Notes under the pieces: model-generated
Seen by the model: only the letters and a program-made list of their open reading frames with translations
Database searches by the model: none
What the model was told of the DNA's origin: nothing
Position numbers and translations under genes: made by a program
Part shown: positions 9,070 through 17,305 of the stretch, piece by piece
Position numbering within the stretch: the stretch's first letter is position 1
How the letters are laid out: each line of letters opens with the position of its first letter
NCBI GenBank assembly: GCA_021298815.1
Contig: JAJTHE010000009.1
Span: forward strand, 1-53,053
Source of the DNA: Betaproteobacteria bacterium
GTDB taxonomy: Bacteria > Pseudomonadota > Gammaproteobacteria > Burkholderiales > CAIKXV01
Length of the DNA: 53,053 nucleotides
Direction: 5' to 3'

Positions 9070-9788
9070 GGCACCAACACCGTATCGCCGGCCCGCAGCA
9101 GTATGTTCTGTTCCATCTTCACGCCCCTTCGGACTTCACCGAAATTGAACGGAATGCTGATCTGCTTGCCGCCTTCGCGGCGCAGGATCTGGATGCGGTT
9201 CTCCGCGGCAAACGGCGTCAACCCACCCGCCATGCTCAGCGCCTGCAGCACGTCCACGAAACGCCCGGCCGGCATGTCGCCCGGCTTGTTGACCTTGCCG
9301 ATGATGTAGATGCGGTTGCTCGCCACCCGGACGATCGACACGTTGACCACCGGGGAGGGCAGGAACTTCTCGAGGCGCTTGGCGATCTCGTCGCGGATCT
9401 CCTCGATGGTCTTGCCTGCAGCAAGAACCTCGCCGATCAGCGGGAACGAGATGCCGCCATCCGGCCGCACCAGCGATTGCTGCTTGAGCGCGTCCTCGCG
9501 CCAGACGGTGATGTCGAGCAGGTCTTCCGGGCCGACGCGATAATCACGGTCGGGGATGAAGTCACCGATGGGCTTGGCCGGCGTGGCAGGTGCCGAAGGG
9601 GTCGTGGACGCTGCCGGGGCTGTCGGGGCATCGGTCGTTGCGGCCGGGGCGTCGGCGGCGACCGCCGTCGACGGGGCGCCAGCCCCCGCGATCACCAGCA
9701 GCGCAAGCAGGGAAAACAGGGTGTAGCGCGCACGCCGCAGGACGGCACGGGCAGGCTGAAAAAGGGAAACGGCGGTCGGGGAAATCAC
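9066..9788 (-). CDS. Polysaccharide export protein (Wza/EpsE-type, SLBB domain)
   Basis: 240 residues with a signal peptide (hydrophobic core LLALLVIAGAG) and an Ala/Thr-rich linker. A polysaccharide-export domain starts at DYRVGPEDLLDITVWRED and includes the VRPDGGISFPLIGEV motif; it is followed by an SLBB domain around IYIIGKVNKPG and a C-terminal LRAGDTVLVP. This is the outer-membrane/periplasmic export component. There is no lipobox cysteine in the signal region, so it may be a periplasmic rather than lipidated form. It is the first gene of the minus-strand operon and overlaps the barrel gene by 4 bp, implying translational coupling. Confidence 0.88.
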   Translation of the reverse strand: MISPTAVSLFQPARAVLRRARYTLFSLLALLVIAGAGAPSTAVAADAPAATTDAPTAPAASTTPSAPATPAKPIGDFIPDRDYRVGPEDLLDITVWREDALKQQSLVRPDGGISFPLIGEVLAAGKTIEEIRDEIAKRLEKFLPSPVVNVSIVRVASNRIYIIGKVNKPGDMPAGRFVDVLQALSMAGGLTPFAAENRIQILRREGGKQISIPFNFGEVRRGVKMEQNILLRAGDTVLVP

Positions 9789-10121
9789 ATCTGCCTCCGG
9801 AGGCGCTTTGCGGAATATCGAACACGATCAGCAACGTAAGCAGTCACCAACGCTCGAAACACATCGGCTGGGAATTGGAAAAAACGAGAGGACTCGCGAT
9901 AGTCAGGCCCGCGGCGGCCCCGCCTCTGCCGGTCGTTCGAGCATCGGCATGGCGCAGGGAAAAACACCCATTGACGTCCTCCCAGGGACGCAAAGTCATT
10001 CTACCTGCGACAAGTTGTTGTAGTACGTGAACTTTTCGCCGTTGTTAAGCGGCAGGACTTGTTTCCGGACCGGGCATGCCCAATGCTGGATGATCCGTTT
10101 CGATCCGAAGGCACTTTCAAC
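9789..10121. promoter_or_regulatory. Divergent intergenic region between EPS operon and DUF456 gene
   Basis: About 330 bp separating the minus-strand exopolysaccharide operon from a plus-strand gene, so promoters for both directions should lie here. It is less GC-rich around 9960-10060. I looked for the -24/-12 RpoN pattern that regulates many PEP-CTERM-linked EPS loci and did not find a convincing match. No small gene or RNA is recognisable. Confidence 0.4.
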
Positions 10122-10604
10122 GTGGAAATGACCTGGGTTTGGGCCATCTCGACTGTCATGATTTTGACAGGATTGGTCGGCCTGGTTGCACCCCTGCTGC
10201 CCGGCACCCTCCTGATCTTCGCCGGCGTCGCGTTCGCCGCATGGGCGGAGGACTTCACCCGGATTTCCGGCATCACTGTCGGTGTGCTGGCATTCCTGAC
10301 GCTACTGGCCTGGGTACTGGAGTATGTCGCCGGCCTGCTCGGTGCCAAGGCCGCCGGCGCCAGCCGGGCCGCACTGGTCGGCGCCGCGATCGGCACGGTG
10401 CTCGGCGTGCTCAGCGGGTTCTGGGGGCTGCTGGTGTTTCCGCTGATCGGTGCCTTCGCCGGCGAGTTCTACGCGCGCGGCAATGCGGCTGGCGCCGGGC
10501 GCGTCAGCGTGGCCACCTGGCTGGGCATCCTGGTCGGGACGATCGCGAAGGTGGTGATCGGGTTCATGATGGTGGGGATCTTCATCGGGGCGCTGGTGTT
10601 CTAG
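10122..10604 (+). CDS. DUF456 family membrane protein
   Basis: About 160 residues with several glycine-rich membrane helices. The motifs GLVGLVAPLLPGTLLIF, the AGLLGAK...ASRAAL region and LVFPLIGAFAGE are characteristic of DUF456. I prefer GTG 10122 (or ATG 10128) as start, because GAAGG lies 10 bases upstream and the family starts directly with the first membrane helix; an upstream ATG at 10059 would add 21 non-conserved residues. Function is unknown; it is a small inner-membrane protein. Transcribed divergently from the exopolysaccharide operon. Confidence 0.8.
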   Translation: MEMTWVWAISTVMILTGLVGLVAPLLPGTLLIFAGVAFAAWAEDFTRISGITVGVLAFLTLLAWVLEYVAGLLGAKAAGASRAALVGAAIGTVLGVLSGFWGLLVFPLIGAFAGEFYARGNAAGAGRVSVATWLGILVGTIAKVVIGFMMVGIFIGALVF

Positions 10605-10722
10605 GGCATCCGAAGCGTGCCTGTCACGGCGATTCGCGCGCGAAAACGCGTTTTTCCGACTCGCAGTGAAGGACGATTTACTCGACTCTGGCCGACCCAC
10701 TCATGTCATCGCTGGGTCGTCG

Positions 10723-10935
10723 ATGCCGGTCACTATCAGGGAAGTTCTCGAGCGTCTTCGCGCGGATGGCTGGGTCCAGGTGCGCCAGGTGGGCAGTCAT
10801 CGGCAGTTTCATCATCCGACCAAAACAGGTACCGTCACTATTGCCGGGAAGCTCTCGCTCGATGTACCGCCCGGGACCCTCTCCAGCATCCATAAACAGG
10901 CCGTGTTATCGAAACCGAGGCCTCGGAAACGATGA
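10723..10935 (+). CDS. hicA: HicA-type toxin (mRNA interferase)
   Basis: 70 residues matching the HicA fold: the N-terminal helix IREVLERLRADGWVQVRQ, then the signature GSHRQFHHP carrying the catalytic histidine, then a lysine/glycine strand TVTIAGKLSLDVPPGTL and the helix SIHKQAVL. HicA toxins cleave mRNA and are neutralised by HicB. The ATG at 10723 was chosen because the family starts close to the conserved helix. The stop overlaps the hicB start by 4 bp (ATGA, 10932-10935), giving the usual toxin-first bicistron. Confidence 0.9.
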   Translation: MPVTIREVLERLRADGWVQVRQVGSHRQFHHPTKTGTVTIAGKLSLDVPPGTLSSIHKQAVLSKPRPRKR

Positions 10936-11144
10936 ACTATCTGGTAGTCATTGAAGCCGGCGAGAAGTCGTTCGGCGCCTATGTGCCCGACCTCCCCGGC
11001 TGTGTGGCGGTCGCGGAATCTCGCCAGGAAGTCACCGTGCTCATCCGTGAAGCGATCGAGCACCACGTTGCAGACCTGCGAGCCTCCAATCTGCCCGTGC
11101 CGCGCCCTTCCTCGGTAGGCACCCGGATCGACGTTCGGCCCTGA
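10932..11144 (+). CDS. hicB: HicB-type antitoxin, short form
   Basis: 70 residues. The partially degenerated RNase H-like HicB domain is clear: MNYLVVIEAGEKSFGAYVPDLPGC followed by a helix with REAIEHHVADLR. The protein ends after a proline-rich tail and has no visible C-terminal ribbon-helix-helix or HTH domain, so it may neutralise HicA without its own DNA-binding domain, as other short HicB proteins do. Translationally coupled to hicA. Confidence 0.88.
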   Translation: MNYLVVIEAGEKSFGAYVPDLPGCVAVAESRQEVTVLIREAIEHHVADLRASNLPVPRPSSVGTRIDVRP

Positions 11145-11270
11145 AGCCCTGGCGCACGGAGGAATGACACGGGCCGTCTCTGCTCGCAGAACCGGCATAT
11201 CCCGGCAATAATCGCGACTGCCCGCGATCGGCCGCCCAGAGCCGACGCGTCTTCCAAGGATGAAGACCCG

Positions 11271-12269
11271 ATGATTCGCCTGCCCGCCCGCTCGTTCGCC
11301 GCTGCCGCCGCCACCACTGCCCTCGCCCTGCTCCCGGCCGGCCTGTTGCTGCCCGCGGGCGCGGCCCACGCCCAGGCCTTCCCCGCCAAGCCGGTGCGCT
11401 TCATCGTCCCGTTCGCCGCCGGCAGCGCCACCGACTCGGTAGCCCGGCTGGTCGGGGCCTTCGTCACCGAGAGCACCGGCCAGGCGGTGCTGGTCGAGAA
11501 CCGCGCGGGGGCGAGCGGCATGATCGGTGCCGAGGCTGCCGCGCGCGCACCCGCGGACGGCTACACGCTGCTGATCGGCACCAACACCACGAACGCGGCC
11601 AACGCCAGCCTTTTCAAGTCGCTGCCGTACAACCAGCAGAAGGACTTCGCACCGGTGTCGCTGATCGGCACCGCCGGGCTGATCGCGGCGGTGCATCCGT
11701 CGCTGCCGGTGAAGTCCATCGCCGAGCTGACCGCGCTGGCGAAGAAGAACCCGGGCAAGCTCAACTTCGGCGAAGGCAGTGCGTCCTCGCGCGCCTCGGT
11801 CGAGATGTACAAGGAGATGGCCGGCATCGATTTCCTGCGCGTGCCGTACAAGAGCAACCCGCAGGCGGTGACCGACCTGGTGTCCGGCCAGGTGGTGCTG
11901 ATGATCGCCGACATGGTGACGCTGCTGCCGCAGGTGAAGGCCGGCAAGCTGCGCGCGCTGGCGGTGTCCACGCCGAAGCGGCTGGCGATCCTGCCCGACC
12001 TGCCGACGATGAGCGAGGCCGGCGTGAAGGGTTACGAACTGACGGTCTGGTTCGCCGGATTCGTGCCCTCGGGCACGCCGGCCGAGCCGATCCGCCGGAT
12101 GGCGGAACTGATCAACGGGGCGACGAAGACGCCGAAGATGCAGGAGTTCTTCGTGAACTTCGGCGGCGCCGCCCAGGCGAGCACGCCCGATGAACTCGGA
12201 CGCTTCGTCGCCAGCGAAACCGCCAAGTGGGCGCGCATCGTCAAGAGTGCCGGGATCGTGCCGGAATGA
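11271..12269 (+). CDS. Bug-family (TctC) periplasmic solute-binding protein
   Basis: 332 residues. A signal peptide ends in AHAQA, followed by the Bug signature FPAKPVRFIVPFAAGSATD near residue 40, ADGYTLLIGTN, the VPYKSNPQAVTDLVSGQV segment and LPDLPTMSEAGVKGYE. Bug proteins bind small organic anions such as carboxylates in the periplasm; the ligand cannot be predicted. There is no TctA/TctB permease nearby, the usual orphan situation in Burkholderiales. AAGGA precedes the ATG. The stop overlaps the next start (ATGA), so it is probably co-translated with the dioxygenase gene, which hints that they act on one compound. Confidence 0.9.
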   Translation: MIRLPARSFAAAAATTALALLPAGLLLPAGAAHAQAFPAKPVRFIVPFAAGSATDSVARLVGAFVTESTGQAVLVENRAGASGMIGAEAAARAPADGYTLLIGTNTTNAANASLFKSLPYNQQKDFAPVSLIGTAGLIAAVHPSLPVKSIAELTALAKKNPGKLNFGEGSASSRASVEMYKEMAGIDFLRVPYKSNPQAVTDLVSGQVVLMIADMVTLLPQVKAGKLRALAVSTPKRLAILPDLPTMSEAGVKGYELTVWFAGFVPSGTPAEPIRRMAELINGATKTPKMQEFFVNFGGAAQASTPDELGRFVASETAKWARIVKSAGIVPE

Positions 12270-13048
12270 ACGCTTCACCCGCGCTGAACGCCGGCGAGCG
12301 CGCAGCCTTCGACCGCGATGGCCTGCTGGTGCTGCGCGGCTGGTCGCCGCCGGACCTTGTCGAGGCCGTGCGCGAGGCGTCGGTGCGCCAGCTCGCCGCG
12401 CGCCAGGGTCCGCTCGAACTGGAAGCCGAGGTGGGGTATCCGGGTGCGCCGGCATCGACCACCACGCCGGGCGGCGAGACGGTGCGCCGGCTGCTGCGTG
12501 CGTACGACCGGGGTGAAGCGTTCCGTGCGCTCGCCACATCGCCTGCGCTCGGGCAGGTGCTGCGCGAGCTGATGCTGCCACCCGGCAGCACCGAGCCGGT
12601 GCTGCTCGCGCAGTCACATCACAACTGCGTGATGACCAAGATGCCGAGCTTCTCGAGCCTGACCAACTGGCACCAGGACGTGCGCTACTGGTCCTACCAG
12701 CGTCCCGAACTGGTATCGGCCTGGTTCGCGCTCGGTGCCGAGACCGAAGAGAACGGCTGCCTGTCGTTCATCCCGGGCACCCACCGGATGAACTTCGGGC
12801 GCGATCGGCTGGATGACCAGTTGTTCCTGCGCACGGATCGTGAAGACAACAGGGCGCTGCTGGGGACCGTGGTCACGCCGGCGCTCGCCGCGGGCGACGT
12901 GGTGCTGTTCCACTGCCGGCTGTTCCATGCCGCCGGGCGCAACCGCACGCAGGCGACGAAGTTCTCGATGGTGTGCACCTACCGGACGGCGGACAACCTG
13001 CCGCTGAAGGGGACGAAGTCGGCGTCGGTGGGGGATGTGGTCGTTTAG
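12266..13048 (+). CDS. Phytanoyl-CoA dioxygenase (PhyH)-family Fe(II)/2-oxoglutarate oxygenase
   Basis: 260 residues. The metal triad is visible: His and Asp in NWHQDVRYW and the distal His in CRLFHAAGRNRTQ, with a downstream arginine for 2-oxoglutarate. The segment SAWFALGAETEENGCLSFIPGTH is typical of PhyH proteins, which hydroxylate small organic substrates in the cytoplasm. ATG 12266 overlaps the Bug gene stop by 4 bp and is preferred over an upstream in-frame ATG at 12227 lying inside the Bug gene. Substrate unknown; coupling to the receptor gene suggests uptake and oxidation of the same compound. Confidence 0.85.
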   Translation: MNASPALNAGERAAFDRDGLLVLRGWSPPDLVEAVREASVRQLAARQGPLELEAEVGYPGAPASTTTPGGETVRRLLRAYDRGEAFRALATSPALGQVLRELMLPPGSTEPVLLAQSHHNCVMTKMPSFSSLTNWHQDVRYWSYQRPELVSAWFALGAETEENGCLSFIPGTHRMNFGRDRLDDQLFLRTDREDNRALLGTVVTPALAAGDVVLFHCRLFHAAGRNRTQATKFSMVCTYRTADNLPLKGTKSASVGDVVV

Positions 13049-13296
13049 CGGGGCGGGTATTGTTTCGTACGGCAATCGACGCAACGCCCCGACGAACCGA
13101 CGTCTGAAGTGGGGTCAGCCCCTGTCAACCGCCCTGATTGGAGCGCGGAAACGACAACGGGGACGGGGGTTTGGTCGACGAGATGGCATTCTTCGAACGG
13201 GGCGGTCCGACGTCCGCTCGCCAGAATCATCCGCTGCTGACCACACGAGGTTCGCGCAGCCTGGCCCGGCCTTGAACCGCTGGCGCAGCGTTGACC

Positions 13297-13317
13297 TTAT
13301 GCATACTTTATGCGTAT
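13297..13317 (+). promoter_or_regulatory. Operator-like direct repeat at the brnT start
   Basis: Two near-identical decamers, TTATGCATAC (13297-13306) and TTATGCGTAT (13308-13317), lie 11 bp apart, one helical turn, and the second covers the brnT ATG. The first contains the perfect palindrome TATGCATA. BrnA is a ribbon-helix-helix autorepressor, so this is a plausible BrnA site. The preceding TTGACC (13291-13296) could be a -35 element. Confidence 0.45.
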
Positions 13318-13594
13318 CCTAGAGTTGAACGCAGAGTTCGACCCGATCAAGGCGCGCGCGAATCACCGCAAGCATGGTGTCGGTTTCGTTGAAGCCGTGC
13401 ACGCGTTACAGGACGACTTTGCAGTTTCGATCGAAGACCCGGACGCGATCGAGGAACATCGATTCGTCACTTTGTGCATGGACCGCCTGGGACGAGTCCT
13501 GGTGGTGGTCCATACGCCGCGCGGCGACATGACACGAATCATTTCCGCACGAAAAGCCAGCCCCCGCGAGGCAATCCAATACCATGCGCGATGA
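13310..13594 (+). CDS. brnT: BrnT-family toxin (DUF497)
   Basis: 94 residues with the BrnT signature: EFDPIKARANHRKHGVGFVE near the N-terminus, the EHRFVTLCMDRLGRVLVVVHT strand region and the C-terminal RIISARKASPREAIQYHA. BrnT is a RelE-fold ribonuclease toxin inhibited by BrnA. An in-frame TTG at 13325, directly before NAEFDP, is an alternative start. The 3' end overlaps brnA by 11 bp. Confidence 0.9.
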   Translation: MRILELNAEFDPIKARANHRKHGVGFVEAVHALQDDFAVSIEDPDAIEEHRFVTLCMDRLGRVLVVVHTPRGDMTRIISARKASPREAIQYHAR

Positions 13595-13835
13595 ATACGA
13601 CTTCAGCAAAGGCAAGCGCGGCGCCGTCCTTCCGCGAAGCGGGAAGTCCCGCATCACCATCATGATCGATGACGATGTACTCGAAGCATTCAAGGCTCGC
13701 GCTGCTGGCGAAGGTTGCGGTTACCAGACCCTGATCAACACCACGCTTCGGCAATCCATCGACCAGCCGCGCGAGAAGCCTCTGACGGTGGCTACGCTGC
13801 GAAAGGTGCTTCGGGAAGAGCTGAAGTCGTCCTGA
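13584..13835 (+). CDS. brnA: BrnA-family antitoxin (ribbon-helix-helix)
   Basis: 83 residues, beginning MRDEYDFSKGKRGAV, which is typical of BrnA, then the RHH strand and helices: ITIMIDDDVLEAFKARA and GYQTLINTTLRQSID. It binds BrnT through the N-terminal part and its own operator through the RHH domain. Overlap with brnT indicates one transcript. The gene ends 9 bp before the convergent alcohol dehydrogenase. Confidence 0.9.
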   Translation: MRDEYDFSKGKRGAVLPRSGKSRITIMIDDDVLEAFKARAAGEGCGYQTLINTTLRQSIDQPREKPLTVATLRKVLREELKSS

Positions 13836-13843
13836 CGTCCCGA

Positions 13844-14917
13844 CTACCCGAACACCATCCCCACCCGCCCCAGCGTCTCTCCGCGCCGGATCGCCTCGTG
13901 CAGCGCCGGCACTTCCGCCAGCCCCACGGTCTTCGTCACGATCGACCGCACCTTGCCGTCGCGCACCAGTTCCAGCGTGCGCTCGATCTCGGCCAGCGTC
14001 ACGTAGCGCGACGCGTGGATCTCCAGTCCGCGATGCAGGAAGCGGATCGGGTCGACCAGGAAGCTGGGGTCCTCGCCGTACACCTTCGGCGGATGCGCGC
14101 CGATGATCACCAGTCGGCCGCCCACGGCCAGCGCGCCGAGCGATGCCGCCAGCGTCGTGCGCGAGGCGACGATGTCGATCACCGCGTCCACGCCCTCGCC
14201 ACCGGTGTGTTCCATCACCTGCGCGGCGAGGTCGCCGGCCGATGCGTCGATGACGACGTCCGCTGCGTCGACCGAGCGGACGAAGTCGAGCTTGGCCGCG
14301 CCGACATCGGCAGCCAGCACCCGCGCGCCGCACAACTTCGCCATCTGGATCATGTGGATGCCGACGCCGCCGGCCGCGCCGATCACCAGCACGCTGTCGC
14401 CGGCGCGAAGCCGGGCTTCCTTCACGCAGGCGTGGAACGGGGTCGCGATCGCGTCGGAGGCGACTGCCGCATCGATGTCGGACACGCCATCGGGGATCGC
14501 GACCACGTTGCGCTCGGGCAGGGACACGTACTCGGCATAGCCGCCATCGCGGTTCTGGCCGATGTTGCCCCTGGGCGACAGGCACAGCGTCTCGCGGCCG
14601 TTGCGGCAGTTCCGGCAGTTGCCGCAGGTCATGTAGAAATGGTTGGTGACGCGGGTGCCGGGCTTTATGGTGCGCACGCCCTCGCCCACCGCGACCACCT
14701 CGCCGGCGATCTCGTGGCCGGGGATGCGCGGATAGCGGTCCACGCGGCCGGGCGTGGCGAGCAGGTTGACCACGGTCAGCCCGACGCCGCAGGCGCCGAC
14801 CTTGACCAGCACGTCGTTGGCGCCGATCGCGGGTACCGGCACGGTCTTCAGTTCGAGCGGGCCGCCGAACGCGCCGAGCACCAGGGCCTTCATCGAGTTG
14901 GGGATACCTGCAGCCAT
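13844..14917 (-). CDS. Zinc-dependent alcohol dehydrogenase (MDR superfamily)
   Basis: 357 residues. A GroES-like domain carries the catalytic zinc ligands (Cys in VGACGVG, His/Glu in PGHEIAGEVVAVGEG) and the four structural-zinc cysteines in CGNCRNCRNGRETLC. A Rossmann domain follows with VIGAAGGVGIHMIQMAK as dinucleotide-binding loop. It oxidises or reduces an alcohol/aldehyde with NAD(P). The ATG at 14917 shares one base with the stop of the upstream beta-propeller gene (TGATG), so the two are translationally coupled; the MKALVLGAFGG methionine eight codons later is a possible alternative start. A long in-frame extension upstream is only the antisense of the neighbouring gene frame. Confidence 0.9.
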   Translation of the reverse strand: MAAGIPNSMKALVLGAFGGPLELKTVPVPAIGANDVLVKVGACGVGLTVVNLLATPGRVDRYPRIPGHEIAGEVVAVGEGVRTIKPGTRVTNHFYMTCGNCRNCRNGRETLCLSPRGNIGQNRDGGYAEYVSLPERNVVAIPDGVSDIDAAVASDAIATPFHACVKEARLRAGDSVLVIGAAGGVGIHMIQMAKLCGARVLAADVGAAKLDFVRSVDAADVVIDASAGDLAAQVMEHTGGEGVDAVIDIVASRTTLAASLGALAVGGRLVIIGAHPPKVYGEDPSFLVDPIRFLHRGLEIHASRYVTLAEIERTLELVRDGKVRSIVTKTVGLAEVPALHEAIRRGETLGRVGMVFG

Positions 14918-16182
14918 CAGGGTCGCTTGAACCGCAGCACGTAGATGCCGTGGTTCTTGTCGGAGACGAAGATGTTGCCGCGCGCATCGACCAGCACGTC
15001 CTCGGACTGCGTGACCAGCCCGGTCTTGGGCAGCGGGCCGCGCTGGTTGAGCGGATCGGGCGGGATGAAGTAGCCGATCTCCTGCGGCTGGCGTTCGATC
15101 GAGATGTCGTACACGCGAAGCCCGGCGTTGAACCAGGTGATGAACACGGTGTTCTCGTCCTGGTACAGGATGTCCTGGTACTGTGGCTGGTGCTGGTTGT
15201 GCGGGCCGAAGCGGCCGGCGCGGTGGGCGAAGCTCTTGTACGGTGCGTCTTCCGGCGGGATCGGCAGCGGGAACAGCGAGATCAGCCGCGGGCGCGTCTC
15301 GACCGCGACGTCGATGATCGCGGCGAACTGCAGCGGCTCGTCGCAGCGCTCGGCGATCGCCTCGGAGTTGACCACCACCAGCGGGCGGCCCATCAGCGGC
15401 AGCGCGGTGTGCACGGCGATGCGCGAGGCGAACGGCGGCGAGAACGGCAGGTCGCTGATCATCGTCGGCCTGGTCACGTCCGAGATGTCGAGGATCACGA
15501 AGCCGCCGCCGCTGTACGGCAGGTAGGCGCGGTCGCCCTTCACGTAGGCGCCGCCATGAAGGGCGGTGTCGGCCGGTGCGCCGGTCTCGCCACCGGCGGT
15601 CCACTGGCCCTTGCGCCACCAGCGCGACACCTCGCGCGGGTTGGCCGGGTCGCTGATGTCGACGATCTGGTAGATGTGGCCTTCGTAGCCATCGGGCAGC
15701 GCGGTGGCGTGCACGTAGCGCCCGCCGGAGTAGAAGTTGCGGTGCGTGCCCTTGCCGCCGGTCTTGTAGTGGCCGAGCTGCTTCGGGTCTTCCGGGTCGG
15801 CGAGGTCCCAGATCAGGAAGCCTTCACCGTACGGCGCGCCCGGAATGTCGCCCCAGCCCGGCATGATGCGTTCCATCGACGTGATCATCTTCCCTTCGGC
15901 GATCTGCACCTGCAGCGTCCAGGTGTTGGGCGTGCCTTCGACGTAGCGCACGAAGCGAGGCGCCGCCGGGTCGGTCACCTCGACGATGCTGAAGCCGCTG
16001 CACCAGAACTGCGCGGTGTACAGATACCAGCGCTCGCCCGCGCCGGTGGTCGAGTTGCCCGGCACCCGGTGCAGCGCCATCTTGAAGCCCGGACGGCCCT
16101 GCAGGTCGGTGTAGCCGACCATCTCGAAGCCCTTGCTGAACGCCTTGCCCGGCGGGAACGGATCGGGAGTGAATGCGGCCAC
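14917..16182 (-). CDS. LVIVD-repeat beta-propeller protein
   Basis: About 421 residues containing at least six repeats with the pattern hydrophobic-hydrophobic-(D/V)-(I/V)-(S/T)-D-P-x-x-P: for example IVEVTDPAAPR, IWDLADPEDPK, IVDISDPANPR, ILDISDVTRP, VYDISIERQPQ. These form propeller blades as in LVIVD proteins, often surface or periplasmic, although no signal peptide is evident here. The GTG at 16182 is preferred as start because AGGA stands 8 bases upstream; a TTG six codons earlier has no ribosome-binding site. Coupled to the downstream alcohol dehydrogenase. Molecular function is unknown. Confidence 0.75.
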   Translation of the reverse strand: MAAFTPDPFPPGKAFSKGFEMVGYTDLQGRPGFKMALHRVPGNSTTGAGERWYLYTAQFWCSGFSIVEVTDPAAPRFVRYVEGTPNTWTLQVQIAEGKMITSMERIMPGWGDIPGAPYGEGFLIWDLADPEDPKQLGHYKTGGKGTHRNFYSGGRYVHATALPDGYEGHIYQIVDISDPANPREVSRWWRKGQWTAGGETGAPADTALHGGAYVKGDRAYLPYSGGGFVILDISDVTRPTMISDLPFSPPFASRIAVHTALPLMGRPLVVVNSEAIAERCDEPLQFAAIIDVAVETRPRLISLFPLPIPPEDAPYKSFAHRAGRFGPHNQHQPQYQDILYQDENTVFITWFNAGLRVYDISIERQPQEIGYFIPPDPLNQRGPLPKTGLVTQSEDVLVDARGNIFVSDKNHGIYVLRFKRP

Positions 16183-16202
16183 GGAATGGATCCTAAGCAA
16201 TA

Positions 16203-16314
16203 AATCGGGTCAGAGACGCTTTTCGATGTCAGAGGTCAGGCTTCCGAGGCCTGACTCTGGGGTCTGACTCTGGGGTCCGACCGCGCCCTCGGAAACTCGT
16301 CTCTGACCCGGATT
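16203..16314. repeat. Nested inverted repeats and tandem direct repeat (REP-like)
   Basis: A perfect 13-bp outer inverted repeat pairs cgggtcagagacg (16206-16218) with cgtctctgacccg (16298-16310), extendable on both sides by AAAT/ATTT with one bulge. Inside lies a second perfect hairpin, gtcaggc (16235-16241) with gcctgac (16249-16255). A 13-bp unit, ctgactctggggt, is tandemly repeated at 16251-16263 and 16264-16276. The block fills the gap between two minus-strand genes. The gggtcagag/ggggtctgac wording resembles dispersed non-coding repeats of betaproteobacteria. Confidence 0.7.
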
Positions 16315-16318
16315 TCGG

Positions 16319-17305
16319 TCAGTCGAGGCTGACACCAAGCTTGCGACCAAGCGCGCCCCACTTCTTCGCTTCGGCGCGCACCAGTGCGGTGAACTCGGCC
16401 GGGGTGTTGCCCACCGGTTCGTTGCCGCCGTCGATGATGATCTTCGACACCTCGGGCCTGCGCAACACCGCGACGATCTCCTTGTGCAGGGTATCGACGA
16501 TCGGCCGCGGCGTCTTGGCCGGCGCGAAGAAGCCGTACCACACCACGGAGTCGTAGCCCGGCAGGCCGGCCTCGGCGATGGTCGGCACGTCCGGGGCGAT
16601 CGGCGAGCGCTTCACGCCGCCGGTGGCGAGCAGCTTCATCCGCCCGGCCTTCACATGCGGCAGCGTGGTGAAGATGTTGGCCAGCGCGAACTGCAGCTCG
16701 CCCTGGATCAGCGCGGTGGTCAGCGGCGCCACGCCCTTGTAGGCGATGTGCGTGGTCTGGATGCCGGCCATCGCATTGAGCTGCTCGGTCATCAGGTGCG
16801 GCGCGCTGCCCGGGCCGGACGAGCCGTAGTTCAGCTTGCCGGGGTTCGCCTTGGCATACGCGATGAACTCCTTCAGGTTGTTCACCGGCAGGTTCGGATT
16901 CACCAGCAGCACCAGCGGCGACTGGGTCGCCAGCGTGATCGGCGCGAAGTCGTTGATCGGGTCGTAGGGCAGCTTGGCGAACAGTTCGGCGCTCATCGCG
17001 TGGGTGGAGAACACGGTGAGCAGCGTGTAGCCGTCCGGCGGCGCCTTGGCGACCAGGTCGGTGCCGACGATGCCCGAGGCCGCCGGCCGGTTGTCGACGA
17101 TGAACTGCTGGCCGAAGCGCTCGGTGAGGTTTGCGCTCACCAGCCGCGCGATCGCGTCGGAGCCGCCCCCGGGCGCCAGCGGCACGATCATGCGCACCGG
17201 CCGGACGGGATAGCTCGCGACCGGTGCCGCCGAGAATGCAGTGCCGCTGGAAGAGACCAGTGCCGACGAACCAAGTGCCTGCACGAAACGACGCCGCGTG
17301 ACCAT
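16319..17305 (-). CDS. Bug-family (TctC) solute-binding protein with twin-arginine-like signal
   Basis: 328 residues from ATG 17305, which has a strong GGAGGAG ribosome-binding site 7-8 bases upstream. The signal region MVTRRRFVQALGSSALV resembles a twin-arginine signal. Bug signatures follow: YPVRPVRMIVPLAPGGGSD, PPDGYTLLTVFST, AYKGVAPLTTALIQGELQ and DVPTIAEAGLPGYD. Ligand unknown. It could be co-transcribed with the downstream beta-propeller/dehydrogenase pair across the repeat block at 16203-16314, but the repeat may also end transcription. Confidence 0.88.
   Translation of the reverse strand: MVTRRRFVQALGSSALVSSSGTAFSAAPVASYPVRPVRMIVPLAPGGGSDAIARLVSANLTERFGQQFIVDNRPAASGIVGTDLVAKAPPDGYTLLTVFSTHAMSAELFAKLPYDPINDFAPITLATQSPLVLLVNPNLPVNNLKEFIAYAKANPGKLNYGSSGPGSAPHLMTEQLNAMAGIQTTHIAYKGVAPLTTALIQGELQFALANIFTTLPHVKAGRMKLLATGGVKRSPIAPDVPTIAEAGLPGYDSVVWYGFFAPAKTPRPIVDTLHKEIVAVLRRPEVSKIIIDGGNEPVGNTPAEFTALVRAEAKKWGALGRKLGVSLD

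Noticed and set aside
9789..10121. RpoN (-24/-12) promoter for the EPS operon
   Set aside because: No TGGC-N-TTGC pattern with correct spacing found on the minus strand.
13106..13128. gtggggtcagcccctgtc string as another copy of the 16203-16314 repeat
   Set aside because: Only a short shared word (ggggtcag) without the paired arms; too little to call.
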